Below, piece by piece: positions 1-7,831 of a DNA stretch of 55,834 bases (position 1 is its first letter; each line of letters opens with the position of its first letter). The notes under the pieces are model-generated. The model saw only the letters and a list, made by a program, of their open reading frames with translations, was not told the DNA's origin and did not search any database. The DNA comes from an uncultured Lachnospiraceae bacterium. Lineage in GTDB: Bacteria > Bacillota > Clostridia > Lachnospirales > Lachnospiraceae. Made by a program: the position numbers and the translations under genes. The stretch covers positions 1-55,834 of the forward strand of contig CAJUFE010000026.1 of NCBI GenBank assembly GCA_910585635.1. The letters are read 5' to 3'.

Positions 1-253
1 TCAGTTGTCAATTTTCGGTTAGAATCTCATTCATTGAGATTCCGAGAAGTTATTAGTGAGCGCCCGGACCCTGTCCTCACCCGCAGCTTAACTGTCGCCG
101 CGCAGAACAGAGATAAGGATGGATGGTCGCGCTCCATTGTCCTGCCGACAGGGGATGCTGGCTTGTATACAACTTGCTTTTGTAATAGCATATCATCGGC
201 TGGAAAGCAATAGGGAAGTGAGAGATTTTTTTGTCGATCTTGCTGATATCATT
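1..253. other. Window-start region without a recognisable gene
   Basis: No credible coding frame was found on either strand; the short open frames here lack ribosome sites and resemble nothing known to me. A small hairpin is visible (AATCTCA at 23-29 pairing with TGAGATT at 35-41), flanked by CGG and CCG. It has no T-run, so it is not an obvious terminator. The only other feature is the palindrome TTGTATACAA, listed separately. Confidence 0.4.
163..172. promoter_or_regulatory. Candidate GntR operator, copy 1
   Basis: The perfect palindrome TTGTATACAA occurs here and again at 399-408, on either side of the promoter that drives the GntR/FCD gene. FadR-subfamily regulators bind short palindromes of the TNGTNNNACNA kind, so autoregulation is a reasonable inference. 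The sequence identity of the two copies is direct observation. Confidence 0.5.
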
Positions 254-282
254 TTGACAAACGCATAAACTTTGTGTATGAT
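254..282 (+). promoter_or_regulatory. Sigma-A promoter of the GntR gene
   Basis: A consensus TTGACA (254-259), a 17-base spacer and TATGAT (277-282) form a strong housekeeping promoter pointing at the GntR-family gene. Transcription would begin near 289, leaving a leader of about 260 bases that contains the second TTGTATACAA palindrome and two nearly identical CATATATGAT segments near 464-487. Confidence 0.75.
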
Positions 283-398
283 AGATAATAGGCGGCAGGC
301 GGCCAGGGGAAGGTCACTGGTCATCTTAGACAAGGCTCTATCGTATATCCGTTTTCTTGGCGATATCTTCCAGATCTTGGACGGGAGTTTTGGAAGGG

Positions 399-408
399 TT
401 GTATACAA
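399..408. promoter_or_regulatory. Candidate GntR operator, copy 2
   Basis: Second exact copy of TTGTATACAA, 117 bases downstream of the promoter -10 box and inside the transcribed leader. Together with the upstream copy it could allow looping or roadblock repression by the encoded regulator. This function is inferred. Confidence 0.5.
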
Positions 409-549
409 GATGGAGAGCGAGAGGGATGGCAGAGAGCGGGCATTTGACATGTATCGGCTTTTCATATATGATCGTCCATATATGATGATGCCAGGGAAAA
501 AACTTTTGCCCTAACATCCTATGACGGATGTAAGGAAGGAGGGACGTGA

Positions 550-1257
550 GTGGAAGCGAACCGTATCCAGGAGATCTATGAGATATTGGAAGAGGAGATC
601 GTCCAGCTGAAGATCTTGCCGGGGGAGATCTTGAGTGAGAACACCTTATGCAAGCGTTTCGATGTCTCACGGACCCCGGTCAGGAGCGTGCTGCAGCGTC
701 TCCAGCAAAATGGCTTTGTCCAGATCCTCCCCCATAAGGGGACGATCGTCACCCCGATCTGCCTGCATGTGGCCAGCCAGTGGATCTATCAGCGCCTGGC
801 TGTGGAGTCCATGGTGCTGCGGGATTTCCTTCGGATCTGTTCGCCTACGGATATCGCGCGGATACGTTATGTCCATACCCTTCTGCAGAAGAGTGAACGG
901 ACCCTTTATGAGGATCCGGCCCATTTTTCGGTCAACGATTTTTTGGCGGTGGATCTATCGATGCACAGGATCTGGTTCCAGGTGACAGATAAGCTGTATC
1001 TGTGGGATAATCTCACCCGGCCCCAGGCCGACTATTCTCGTTTCATCCGCCTGGATGTGGTGGGGGGGCGGAATGTTCCGGATGTGATGTGTGAGCATGA
1101 GCAGCTGATCCGGATCATCGAGGAGAAGGATGAGGAGGGGATCGAGCCGCTTTTGGAACGGCATCTTTATGGCGGGGTGCGCCGGATGGGCGGTCAGCTG
1201 TTCTCGGAGGAGCTGCAGGACTATTTTGTGCCGGCAAAGGCTGTGGAAGTGATGTGA
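550..1257 (+). CDS. GntR-family transcriptional regulator, FCD (FadR) subfamily
   Basis: This is a 235-residue DNA-binding repressor or activator that senses a small carboxylic-acid type ligand in this family. Residues 5-75 form the winged helix-turn-helix (DVSRTPVRSVLQRL and the wing PHKGTIV). Residues 90-215 form the all-helical FCD ligand domain, with the usual metal-binding pattern visible as D135, H139, H183 and H205. Translation starts at GTG 7 bases after a GGAAGGAGGG ribosome site. A terminator follows the gene, so it is monocistronic. Two TTGTATACAA palindromes surround its promoter, which suggests autoregulation. No catabolic genes sit next to it, so the effector and targets are unknown. 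Confidence 0.9.
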   Translation: MEANRIQEIYEILEEEIVQLKILPGEILSENTLCKRFDVSRTPVRSVLQRLQQNGFVQILPHKGTIVTPICLHVASQWIYQRLAVESMVLRDFLRICSPTDIARIRYVHTLLQKSERTLYEDPAHFSVNDFLAVDLSMHRIWFQVTDKLYLWDNLTRPQADYSRFIRLDVVGGRNVPDVMCEHEQLIRIIEEKDEEGIEPLLERHLYGGVRRMGGQLFSEELQDYFVPAKAVEVM

Positions 1258-1333
1258 AGCGATGTGAGCCTTATGGGCAATGTAGCCTGTGCAAAGAGCG
1301 CCGGGCGGCAGGGTGCGGCAGGCAGAAAGGGAC

Positions 1334-1360
1334 AAAACGTCGGCGTGGCCGGCGTTTTTT
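1334..1360 (+). terminator. Rho-independent terminator after the GntR gene
   Basis: A 9-base-pair stem (AACGTCGGC 1336-1344 with GCCGGCGTT 1348-1356, one G-U pair) with a GTG loop runs into a T-run ending at 1360. Confidence 0.85.
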
Positions 1361-1389
1361 GCGGCCTGTTATACGTTTTTGTGGGCCGA

Positions 1390-1403
1390 TGAAATTAATT
1401 TCA
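1390..1403. promoter_or_regulatory. LacI-type operator O1 of the HAD phosphatase gene
   Basis: The perfect palindrome TGAAATTAATTTCA lies upstream of the -35 box of the HAD gene. It is one of four sites that fit TGAAATYRATTWCA, two in front of the phosphatase and two in front of the PTS gene. The adjacent LacI-family gene (stop at 4763) is the likely binder. Confidence 0.7.
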
Positions 1404-1428
1404 ACAAAAGATCTATTCAATATGCCGA

Positions 1429-1457
1429 TTTACAAAATAGGAGGATCTTACTATAAT
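1429..1457 (+). promoter_or_regulatory. Promoter of the HAD phosphatase gene
   Basis: TTTACA (1429-1434), a 17-base spacer and a perfect TATAAT (1452-1457). One LacI-type operator lies upstream and another directly over the predicted start of transcription, the classic arrangement for repression. Confidence 0.75.
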
Positions 1458-1468
1458 GACTACAGAAA

Positions 1469-1482
1469 TGAAATCAATTACA
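1469..1482. promoter_or_regulatory. LacI-type operator O2 of the HAD phosphatase gene
   Basis: TGAAATCAATTACA, identical in sequence to the site at 2496-2509 before the PTS gene. It sits 12 bases after the -10 box, so bound repressor would block initiation. Its centre is 79 bases from O1. Confidence 0.7.
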
Positions 1483-1513
1483 TATCAGAAATATCAGAGC
1501 AGGAGGGGAGCAG

Positions 1514-2344
1514 ATGGAGAGAAAGGTGATCTTTTTGGATATCGACGGGACGCTGACAGAGCCCGGCAGCAATGAGCCGCCGGCTTTAGCCCAGGAGGCC
1601 ATCCGGCAGGCCAGAGCCCGGGGGCATCAGGTGTTTTTGTGCTCCGGCAGGAACTACGCCATGCTGTCGCCGCTGTTACAGTACGGCTTTGACGGCTTTG
1701 TGGCCAGCTCAGGCGGGTATATCCGGTGCGGGGACGAGGTCATCTATGACTGCCCCATGACCGAGGAGCAGAAACGGGCGGCTATGGACAGCTTGAAGGA
1801 AAATGGCGTTTACCGGACAGTAGAGTGCATAGACGGTGCCTATACTGATGAGGGCTTCAAGGATTTCCTGCGGGACCATGCCGGTGAGGGGAAGAACAGC
1901 GAGCTGCTGCGCTGGCGGGAGCAGATCGAGGCGTCTCTGGATATCCGGCCTATGGCGGAGTATAAGGGACAGCCGGTGTACAAGATCGTGATCATGAGCC
2001 CTTCCAGGGAGAACTTAAAAAGGCCCATGGAGGTCCTGGGCGAGGACTTTATGTTCTGCCTCCAGAAGGAAGAGGAGGCCGGATTTATCAACGGGGAGAT
2101 CGTGAACCGGCAGTTTGATAAAGGGAAGGCCGTGGAGCGGGTCTGCGCCTACCTCCAGATCCCCTTAGAGGGTTCGATCGCCTTCGGCGACAGCGCCAAC
2201 GACAGGGAGATGCTGGAGATGGCGGGCCTTAGCATCTGTATGGCGAATGGCAGCGAGGAGATGAAAAAGCTGGCTGATGAGGTCTGCCCGTCGGTGAAGG
2301 ACGATGGCCTCTGGAAGGCGTTCAAGGCCCATCAGCTGATCTGA
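1514..2344 (+). CDS. Cof-type HAD-IIB sugar-phosphate phosphatase
   Basis: This cytosolic 276-residue protein belongs to the Cof/YidA group of haloacid dehalogenase phosphatases, which hydrolyse phosphorylated sugars. The catalytic DxD is D9 and D11 (FLDIDGTL), the Ser of motif II lies in LCSGRN, a cap domain occupies about residues 85-195, and motif IV is GDSANDREML near the C-terminus. The ribosome site AGGAGG lies 8 bases before the ATG. Shared operators with the following PTS gene suggest joint control and a role in relieving sugar-phosphate build-up during uptake, but the substrate cannot be read from sequence. A terminator separates the two genes, so they are co-regulated rather than co-transcribed. 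Confidence 0.88.
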   Translation: MERKVIFLDIDGTLTEPGSNEPPALAQEAIRQARARGHQVFLCSGRNYAMLSPLLQYGFDGFVASSGGYIRCGDEVIYDCPMTEEQKRAAMDSLKENGVYRTVECIDGAYTDEGFKDFLRDHAGEGKNSELLRWREQIEASLDIRPMAEYKGQPVYKIVIMSPSRENLKRPMEVLGEDFMFCLQKEEEAGFINGEIVNRQFDKGKAVERVCAYLQIPLEGSIAFGDSANDREMLEMAGLSICMANGSEEMKKLADEVCPSVKDDGLWKAFKAHQLI

Positions 2345-2351
2345 TCATCGC

Positions 2352-2389
2352 AGGGCGGCTGCAGGCTATGTGGCCGCCCTCTATTTTTT
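2352..2389 (+). terminator. Terminator after the HAD phosphatase gene
   Basis: AGGGCGGC (2352-2359) pairs perfectly with GCCGCCCT (2373-2380), followed by a run of six T at 2384-2389. Confidence 0.85.
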
Positions 2390-2395
2390 GCAAAC

Positions 2396-2409
2396 TGAAA
2401 TCGATTTCA
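2396..2409. promoter_or_regulatory. LacI-type operator O1 of the PTS gene
   Basis: TGAAATCGATTTCA is a perfect 14-base palindrome with the central CG typical of LacI-family operators, and is the best version of the four related sites. Its centre is 100 bases from the second site at 2496-2509. The PTS promoter must lie between them, but no strong -35/-10 pair was evident. Confidence 0.75.
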
Positions 2410-2495
2410 TCAGAATGCACAAGAAAAAAGACAAAATTTATGCAGGATAACGGTTTGCATCCCGCAAAATATGGTGTGTCATCATAGACATGGAG

Positions 2496-2509
2496 TGAAA
2501 TCAATTACA
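2496..2509. promoter_or_regulatory. LacI-type operator O2 of the PTS gene
   Basis: TGAAATCAATTACA, an exact copy of the site at 1469-1482, lies 25 bases before the PTS start codon. Paired operators before both genes point to cooperative or looped repression. Confidence 0.7.
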
Positions 2510-2534
2510 TAATGCAAAAAGTGAGGGATAAGAA

Positions 2535-4577
2535 ATGGCTATGGACTATGGAAGATGTGCGAAAGAGATCTACGAAAATCTCGGCGGCCGGGAGAACTTA
2601 GTCAGCGCGGCCCACTGTGCCACCCGTCTCCGTCTGGTGACAGTGGACAACAGCAAGATCGACATGAAGAAGCTGGAGAACGTGGAGGGCGTAAAAGGCG
2701 TGTTCAGCAACAACGGCCAGCTCCAGCTGATCATCGGCACCGGCACGGTGAACAAGGTGTACGATGAGTTCTTAAAGGTCAGCGGCATGACCGCGGCCAC
2801 CAAGGAGGAGGTGAAGGCGGCCGCGGCGGCTAAGCAGCCGGTCTTTAAGCGGATGATCAAGGCCCTGGGGGATGTGTCCGTCCCGATCCTCCCGGCGATC
2901 GTGGCCTCGGGTCTGATGATGGGCCTGGTGGAGGCTTTGGGAAAGGCGATCCCGGCCTTTGCCGGAAGCGACTGGTACGGGATCCTGGATATGATGGCGA
3001 ACACGGCATTTACCTTCCTGCCAGTGCTGATCGCGGTGTCCGCGGCCAGAGTGTTCGGCGGGAACATCTTCTTAGGCGCGGTGATCGGTATGGTGATGAT
3101 CCATCCCAACCTGATCAATGCCTGGTCGGTGGGGTCTATGGAAGCATCCCAGATCCCCGTGTGGCGTCTGTTAGGCTTCCCGATCCGGCAGGTGGGCTAT
3201 CAGGGCCATGTGATCCCGGTGGTGATCGCGGTGTGGCTGATGTGCAGGATCGAGAAATGGCTCCATCAGCATGTGCCGGAGATGATCGACCTGTTCGTGA
3301 CGCCCCTGTGTACCGTCCTGCTCACCGCCTTCCTCACCTTAGGGCTCATCGGGCCGGTGTTCTCCACGGCGGAGAGCTATGTGCTGGACCTGGCGGGTTG
3401 GATCATCACCGTAGGCCACGGCATCGGCGCCATGATCATGGGCGCGTTGTATCCCCTTACGGTGGTATGCGGCATCCATCATATGTATAATGTGATCGAG
3501 GCCGGCATGCTCTCGGCAGAGGGCGGGCTGAACATCTGGATGCCGATCGCCTCCGCGGCCAACTTCGCCCAGGGCGCGGCCTGTCTGGCTGTAGGCTTAA
3601 AGGCAAGGAACGTGAAGACAAAGTCTGTGGCCATCCCCTCCTCCATGTCCGCGGCTCTGGGGATCACGGAGCCGGCGATCTTCGGCGTGAACCTGCGTTT
3701 CACCAAGCCCCTGGCCTGCGGCATGGCAGGCGGCGCGGTGGGAGCTCTTTTAGGATCCATGTTCCATATCGGCGCTACCTCCTACGGTGTCACCGGCATC
3801 CCGGGCTTTTTGATCGCCATGGACTATACCCTGCAGTACGCCATCGTCCTGGCTGTCTCCTTCGGGATCGCCTTCGCCCTGACCTGGTTCACCTGGAAGG
3901 AAGAAGGGGAAGAAGGAGCCGCTACGGAAAGGAGCGGTGGAAGAGCGGCGCAGGGGAGCGGGAAGGCAGAGACTGCCGGAGCGAAGGGCGCGGCAGGAGC
4001 TGCGGGCAGTAAGGATGATAAGAGCGGCAAGGACCGTGCGGCGGGAGAGGATGGAACAGGAGCGGACGCAGCCGGGACAGATGCAGCCGGGACAGATGGG
4101 ACAGAGGCCGCCATGGCAGCAGCTCCGAAGATGGTGTTCGCGCCGGTCAAAGGGAAGGTGATCCCCAGAGAGGAGATCCCCGACGAGACCTTTGCCTCCG
4201 GGATCCTGGGCGAGGGCGTGGGCATCGAGCCTGCAGTGGGCGAAGTGGTGGCTCCCTTTGACGGGGAGATCGCTTCCCTCACCGACACACGCCACGCGAT
4301 CGGCATGACCGGCCCTCACGGGGTGGAGATCCTGATCCATGTGGGGATCGACACGGTGAACATGAAGGGTGACGGATTTACGCTATATGTCTCCCAGGGG
4401 GAGAAGGTGAAGGCCGGGCAGAAGCTTTTGACCTTCGATATCGATAAGATCAAGGCGGCCGGATACAGCACCGTCACAGCCGTCCTGCTGGCCAACAGCT
4501 TCAACTATCCGGGACTCAAGGTGGTCAAGACCGGGGAGACGGAGGAGATGGAAGAGCTGATCGCATTAGAAGGTTAG
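2535..4577 (+). CDS. PTS sugar transporter IIBCA, sucrose/trehalose type
   Basis: This 680-residue membrane permease imports and phosphorylates a sugar using phosphoenolpyruvate through EI and HPr. Residues 1-80 are the IIB domain with phospho-Cys C28 (AAHCATRLRL). About residues 105-450 form the membrane IIC domain, with the conserved GITEPAIFGVNLRF segment seen in sucrose- and trehalose-type permeases. A low-complexity Ala/Gly/Lys/Asp linker spans 456-532. The C-terminal IIA domain carries H587 and phospho-His H602, spaced 15 apart as in enterobacterial IIA-Glc. Paired LacI operators upstream and a ScrR-like regulator downstream support sucrose or a related glucoside. No glucosidase or fructofuranosidase is in the window, so the substrate is inferred. 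Confidence 0.9.
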   Translation: MAMDYGRCAKEIYENLGGRENLVSAAHCATRLRLVTVDNSKIDMKKLENVEGVKGVFSNNGQLQLIIGTGTVNKVYDEFLKVSGMTAATKEEVKAAAAAKQPVFKRMIKALGDVSVPILPAIVASGLMMGLVEALGKAIPAFAGSDWYGILDMMANTAFTFLPVLIAVSAARVFGGNIFLGAVIGMVMIHPNLINAWSVGSMEASQIPVWRLLGFPIRQVGYQGHVIPVVIAVWLMCRIEKWLHQHVPEMIDLFVTPLCTVLLTAFLTLGLIGPVFSTAESYVLDLAGWIITVGHGIGAMIMGALYPLTVVCGIHHMYNVIEAGMLSAEGGLNIWMPIASAANFAQGAACLAVGLKARNVKTKSVAIPSSMSAALGITEPAIFGVNLRFTKPLACGMAGGAVGALLGSMFHIGATSYGVTGIPGFLIAMDYTLQYAIVLAVSFGIAFALTWFTWKEEGEEGAATERSGGRAAQGSGKAETAGAKGAAGAAGSKDDKSGKDRAAGEDGTGADAAGTDAAGTDGTEAAMAAAPKMVFAPVKGKVIPREEIPDETFASGILGEGVGIEPAVGEVVAPFDGEIASLTDTRHAIGMTGPHGVEILIHVGIDTVNMKGDGFTLYVSQGEKVKAGQKLLTFDIDKIKAAGYSTVTAVLLANSFNYPGLKVVKTGETEEMEELIALEG

Positions 4578-4611
4578 GTCCCGTAAAAAGGCATAGAAAA
4601 TAGATGAGATA

Positions 4612-4652
4612 AAGGCATCTGGTGATATGGATATCATCAGATGCCTCGTCTT
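4612..4652. terminator. Convergent terminator between PTS and lacI-type genes
   Basis: A 16-base stem (AGGCATCTGGTGATAT against ATATCATCAGATGCCT, one G-U pair) closes on a GG loop and is followed by CGTCTTTG. It lies between two convergent genes and may serve both, though the T-run is poor. Confidence 0.65.
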
Positions 4653-4762
4653 TGTCCTCGTTGTTTCCAGACGTTTTCTTTCAACTGTACATGCAGTCTA
4701 GCCAGAATGCGGTAAACGTCAAACCCATCCAAAGCTCGTAAGGCACTGCCCTCTGGCGGTGA

Positions 4763-5734
4763 TCATCCCTCCACCAGCCGATACCCCAGCTTGACCTCTG
4801 TCAGCTCCACGTCTTTCTTATCCAATGCCTCCATCAGCATCTGTGCCGCCAGCACGCCGCTCTTCTCGTAGGCGTAATGGACGGTGGGGAAGGGGGGGGC
4901 CGTCATCTTTGCCATCTCGGAATCGCCCTGCCCGGTCACCAGGACCTGCTCCGGCACCTTTATCCCCTGCTCCCGCAGGTACTGGATGGCCCCGGCGGCC
5001 ATGGTGTCCGTAGCGCAGATCACCGCGTCCAGAGGGCCGCACCTTGCGGACAGCTCCTCCATCTTTTCATAGCCGGAGGCCAGGGTAAAAGCGGCGGTCA
5101 CATGATTTTCGGCAAGGGCCTCCAGCCCGGCCCCCCGTACCGCCTCCGCAAAGCCTCGGTAGCGCTCCGCGCCCACCGCCTTGTCCTGCATGATCGCGCC
5201 GATATAGCCCAGACGCTTTCGGCCCTTTTCCAGGACGTGACAGGTCATGGCGTAGGTGGCCTGGTAGTCATCGTGATAGACGCAGCACCGGCCTGACAGC
5301 TGCTGGCCCACCACCACAGCGGGGACCGGCAGGTCTTTAAGCATCCGTTTATGCTCCGCCGTCAGGACCGTCCCCACTAAGATCACCCCGTCCACCTGCT
5401 TCTCATCCAGGACGTCCAGATACTCCAGCTCCTTTTTCGGGTCGTTCTGGGTGACGGCCAAGAGCATTTGATAGCTTCTTTTTTCCACCACGGAGAGGAT
5501 CCCCTCCACCACCCTTCCGATCGAGGTGGAGGCGATCTTCGGCACCACCACGCCGATCATCCTGGTCTTTTTCGTCCGCAGGGTCTGGGCCTGGACGGAG
5601 GGGCGGTAGCCTGTCTCCTCCACTACCTTTTGGATCGCCGCCTTCTTTTCCTCTGAGATATAGCCATGGTTAAAATAGCGGGAAACAGCCGCGCTGGAAA
5701 CCCCCGCCAGCTTCGCGATCTCTGCTATGTTCAT
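4763..5734 (-). CDS. LacI-family transcriptional repressor, ScrR-like
   Basis: This 323-residue regulator has the LacI helix-turn-helix at its N-terminus (NIAEIAKLAGVSSAAVSRYF) and a hinge followed by a periplasmic-binding-protein-like sugar sensor domain (IGVVVPKIAS to the C-terminus). The start is placed at the ATG in front of NIAEIAK because the helix-turn-helix begins there and a purine-rich ribosome site precedes it; the frame is open 36 codons further upstream without support. It converges on the PTS gene. The N-terminal sequence resembles regulators of sucrose operons in Firmicutes. It probably binds the four TGAAATYRATTWCA sites before the HAD and PTS genes. This pairing is inferred from proximity and palindrome type. 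Confidence 0.88.
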   Translation of the reverse strand: MNIAEIAKLAGVSSAAVSRYFNHGYISEEKKAAIQKVVEETGYRPSVQAQTLRTKKTRMIGVVVPKIASTSIGRVVEGILSVVEKRSYQMLLAVTQNDPKKELEYLDVLDEKQVDGVILVGTVLTAEHKRMLKDLPVPAVVVGQQLSGRCCVYHDDYQATYAMTCHVLEKGRKRLGYIGAIMQDKAVGAERYRGFAEAVRGAGLEALAENHVTAAFTLASGYEKMEELSARCGPLDAVICATDTMAAGAIQYLREQGIKVPEQVLVTGQGDSEMAKMTAPPFPTVHYAYEKSGVLAAQMLMEALDKKDVELTEVKLGYRLVEG

Positions 5735-5856
5735 CTGCGCTGCCCCTTTCCTTCTGAAATCCTTTTCACAAGTATAGCACAAATGGGCGGTTTGCTCAAG
5801 GATCAACGCGAACATCCGACGCAGCACGATCATCCAACGCAACGATCAGCGTGGCG

Positions 5857-5917
5857 GTTGTTTTTCACAGGTGGGCCAGAGGGTCCGCTGCGGGAGGTCG
5901 TGGGTGTGAAAAGGAAC
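5857..5917. repeat. Small inverted-repeat element, copy D (61 bp)
   Basis: The ends read GTTGTTTTTCACA and TGTGAAAAGGAAC, an imperfect terminal inverted repeat. The core GGGCCAGAGGGTCCGC and the GTGGGTGTGAAAA end match the copies at 25820-25872, 39357-39480 and 47390-47606. The element ends 14 bases before the stop codon of the flavodoxin gene on the minus strand. Confidence 0.75.
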
Positions 5918-5931
5918 AGCGTGACGATGGA

Positions 5932-6408
5932 TCAGATCCATTCCGCCGCCCACGCGGCCAGCGCATTGCCGGAGATATCCGCGGCCACCCGCTTACCGGC
6001 GGCCACCTTCGCACCGGGGACCAGAGCCTGCATGTTCTTCGCCGTGTCCCCCATGGGGCTGCCGCCGGAGGTGGCAAAGGGGACGACCGTCTTCCCGTCT
6101 AAGTCGTAGGCCTCCAAGAATGTATCGATGATCGAGGGCTCCCGATACCACCATATGGGGAAGCCGATAAAAAGTACCGCGTACTGGCTCATATCCTGGA
6201 CCTTAGGACCGATCGCCGGCCGGCAGCTCCTGTCGTTCATCTCCACAGAGCTCCGGCTCTTTTTATCCATCCAGTCTAAGTCCGCAGCCGTGTAGGGGAC
6301 CTCTGGCCTGATCTCGAACAGGTCCGCGCCGATCTCCTTTGCCAGTCTCTCGGCTACATTAGCGGTCACGTTGCTGGCGCTGAAATACGCCACTAATACT
6401 TTTCCCAT
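5932..6408 (-). CDS. Flavodoxin family protein
   Basis: A 158-residue cytosolic FMN-binding electron carrier or small flavodoxin-like reductase. The N-terminal strand and phosphate loop KVLVAYFSASNVTANVA corresponds to the FMN phosphate-binding loop, although the usual S-x-T-G-N-T is changed to SASNVTA. The FIGFPIWWYREP segment and the PFATSGGSPMGDT segment correspond to the two loops that stack on the flavin. The start is chosen at the ATG with GGAGG 8 bases upstream; a longer open frame of 35 codons overlaps the promoter and is rejected. The gene stands alone on the minus strand, with a repressor-type palindrome over its promoter. Confidence 0.88.
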   Translation of the reverse strand: MGKVLVAYFSASNVTANVAERLAKEIGADLFEIRPEVPYTAADLDWMDKKSRSSVEMNDRSCRPAIGPKVQDMSQYAVLFIGFPIWWYREPSIIDTFLEAYDLDGKTVVPFATSGGSPMGDTAKNMQALVPGAKVAAGKRVAADISGNALAAWAAEWI

Positions 6409-6484
6409 GATCGATCCTCCTTGTCTGTCCCTTCCGCCGGTCCAGCCGGTATTGTCCCGCTTTCGCGGGATACCGGACCGGCAC

Positions 6485-6534
6485 TGGTATGCTATCGATA
6501 GATAGCATACCATATGGAGTGGGCTCTAAGTCAA
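6485..6534 (-). promoter_or_regulatory. Flavodoxin promoter with overlapping palindromic operator
   Basis: On the minus strand, TTGACT (6534-6529) and TATGCT (6509-6504) are 19 bases apart, with TG one base before the -10 box as in extended -10 promoters. A perfect 12-base inverted repeat, TGGTATGCTATC with its complement around a GATA centre (6485-6512), starts at the -10 box and covers the start of transcription. A dedicated repressor is implied; it is not identifiable here. Confidence 0.65.
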
Positions 6535-6635
6535 GTGTATCGGCGATCTTTTGCAGGATAGTATGGGATAGATGTCACTTATCGCACTCTTTTCACGCCC
6601 TTGGGACCCGCATCAAAAAAGTGGACATAGGTATA

Positions 6636-6664
6636 TTGCATATCCTGTATATTTATGCTATGAT
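6636..6664 (+). promoter_or_regulatory. Promoter of the first amino acid ABC transporter
   Basis: TTGCAT (6636-6641), a 17-base spacer and TATGAT (6659-6664). The transcribed leader would be about 170 bases. It contains no T-box or known riboswitch signature that I can recognise. Confidence 0.65.
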
Positions 6665-6843
6665 ACTCCCTAGCTATTCCCAAACACTGCATGATCTGTG
6701 AAAATGATCACATATTTATGCTTTGCAGATCGGCGCGCTATAAGACCCGGTTAGGTTCTGTAAGGTCCTGATAAGATATAGAAGGTCTCAGCAGCAGAGC
6801 AAAGGGGAACGGCACATCTTGACAAAAAGAGGAGAGGATCATT

Positions 6844-7776
6844 ATGAAAAAACTGACATTATTCCTGTGCGCGGCCATGACAGCGGCTGCGTTGACAGCT
6901 TGCGGCGGATCGGCCCAGGAGACTACAGCGGCTACGGCGGCTGCGACCCAGACGGAGGCTGCTGTGGGAGCAGAGAGTGAGGAGACCACAGAGAAGAGCG
7001 AGGAAGAAGCCCCGGACGCGGGCGCAGAGGCCCAGAACGAAGAGAGCGGCCAGGAAGAGGAGGCCCAGGCCCCGGCAGATAACCCCTTTAACGGCGCCAC
7101 CGTGAAGGTAGGCTGCTCTGCCACCTTCGTACCCTTCGAGTCCATCGAGATGGCCTCCGACGGCAGCAAGACCTATGTGGGGATGAACATCGACTTGATC
7201 AAGGCGGTGGTGGAAAAGAACGGCGGGACCGTGGAGTTTGTGGACATGCCCTTCAAGAGCCTGATGGCGGCGATCCAGGCCAGCCAGATCGACTTCTGCA
7301 GCGGCGGCATGGCGCCTACGGACGAGCGCAGGGAGACCTTGGATTTCTCCGAGATCTTCTTCTATCCCCGGAACGCCATCGTCTACCGGGCAGAGGATGA
7401 CTATCCGGATCTGGGATCTTTACAGGGCAAGACGATCGCCTATGCCTTCGGCACCAACTACCAGCAGGTGGCGGAGAGCGTAGAAGGTGCACAGGCCGTG
7501 GGTATCCAGGGAAGCCCCGCCTGCATCGAGGAGGTCAAGAGCAAGCGTGCCGATGCCTGTATCATCGACGGCGCTGGCGCCACCGAGTTCTTAAAGCAGA
7601 ATGAGGGCCTGGCCATGAGCCTCTTAGATAAGACCGACGACTGCTTTGCCGTCGGATTCCCCAAAGAGTCTCCCTACTACGAGGCCTTCAACAACACTTT
7701 AAAGGAAATGATGGAGAACGGCGAGCTGGATGAGATCATCGCCTCCCATCTGAGCGAGCAGTTCATCCTGGACTGA
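6844..7776 (+). CDS. Polar amino acid ABC transporter, substrate-binding lipoprotein
   Basis: A 310-residue family 3 solute-binding protein that captures a polar amino acid outside the membrane. The signal peptide ends in a lipobox LTAC with lipidated C20. Residues 21-80 are an Ala/Glu/Thr-rich linker, then the bilobal SBP_bac_3 domain follows (VGCSATFVPFESIE; MPFKSLMAAIQASQIDFCSGGM with the TDERR motif; the second lobe; and the NGELDEIIA C-terminal helix). The ribosome site is AGAGGAGAGG. Permease and ATPase genes follow in the usual order. The amino acid is not predictable; compare the paralogue at 53197. Confidence 0.93.
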   Translation: MKKLTLFLCAAMTAAALTACGGSAQETTAATAAATQTEAAVGAESEETTEKSEEEAPDAGAEAQNEESGQEEEAQAPADNPFNGATVKVGCSATFVPFESIEMASDGSKTYVGMNIDLIKAVVEKNGGTVEFVDMPFKSLMAAIQASQIDFCSGGMAPTDERRETLDFSEIFFYPRNAIVYRAEDDYPDLGSLQGKTIAYAFGTNYQQVAESVEGAQAVGIQGSPACIEEVKSKRADACIIDGAGATEFLKQNEGLAMSLLDKTDDCFAVGFPKESPYYEAFNNTLKEMMENGELDEIIASHLSEQFILD

Positions 7777-7831
7777 CCGCAGATCGACATGGAGCGATGA
7801 CGCGATATCGAAAAAGAAAGAGGCAGCACAT

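Noticed and set aside
193..514. Two overlapping open frames (90 codons minus, 80 codons plus) near the window start
   Set aside because: They overlap each other across the GntR promoter, have no ribosome sites and match nothing recognisable.
1254..1529. 91-codon open frame between the GntR and HAD genes
   Set aside because: It spans a terminator, a consensus promoter and two operators and has a random-looking, Arg-rich composition.
6665..6843. T-box or riboswitch in the leader of the first amino acid transporter
   Set aside because: No T-box AGGGTGG-type sequence or other known riboswitch core was visible.
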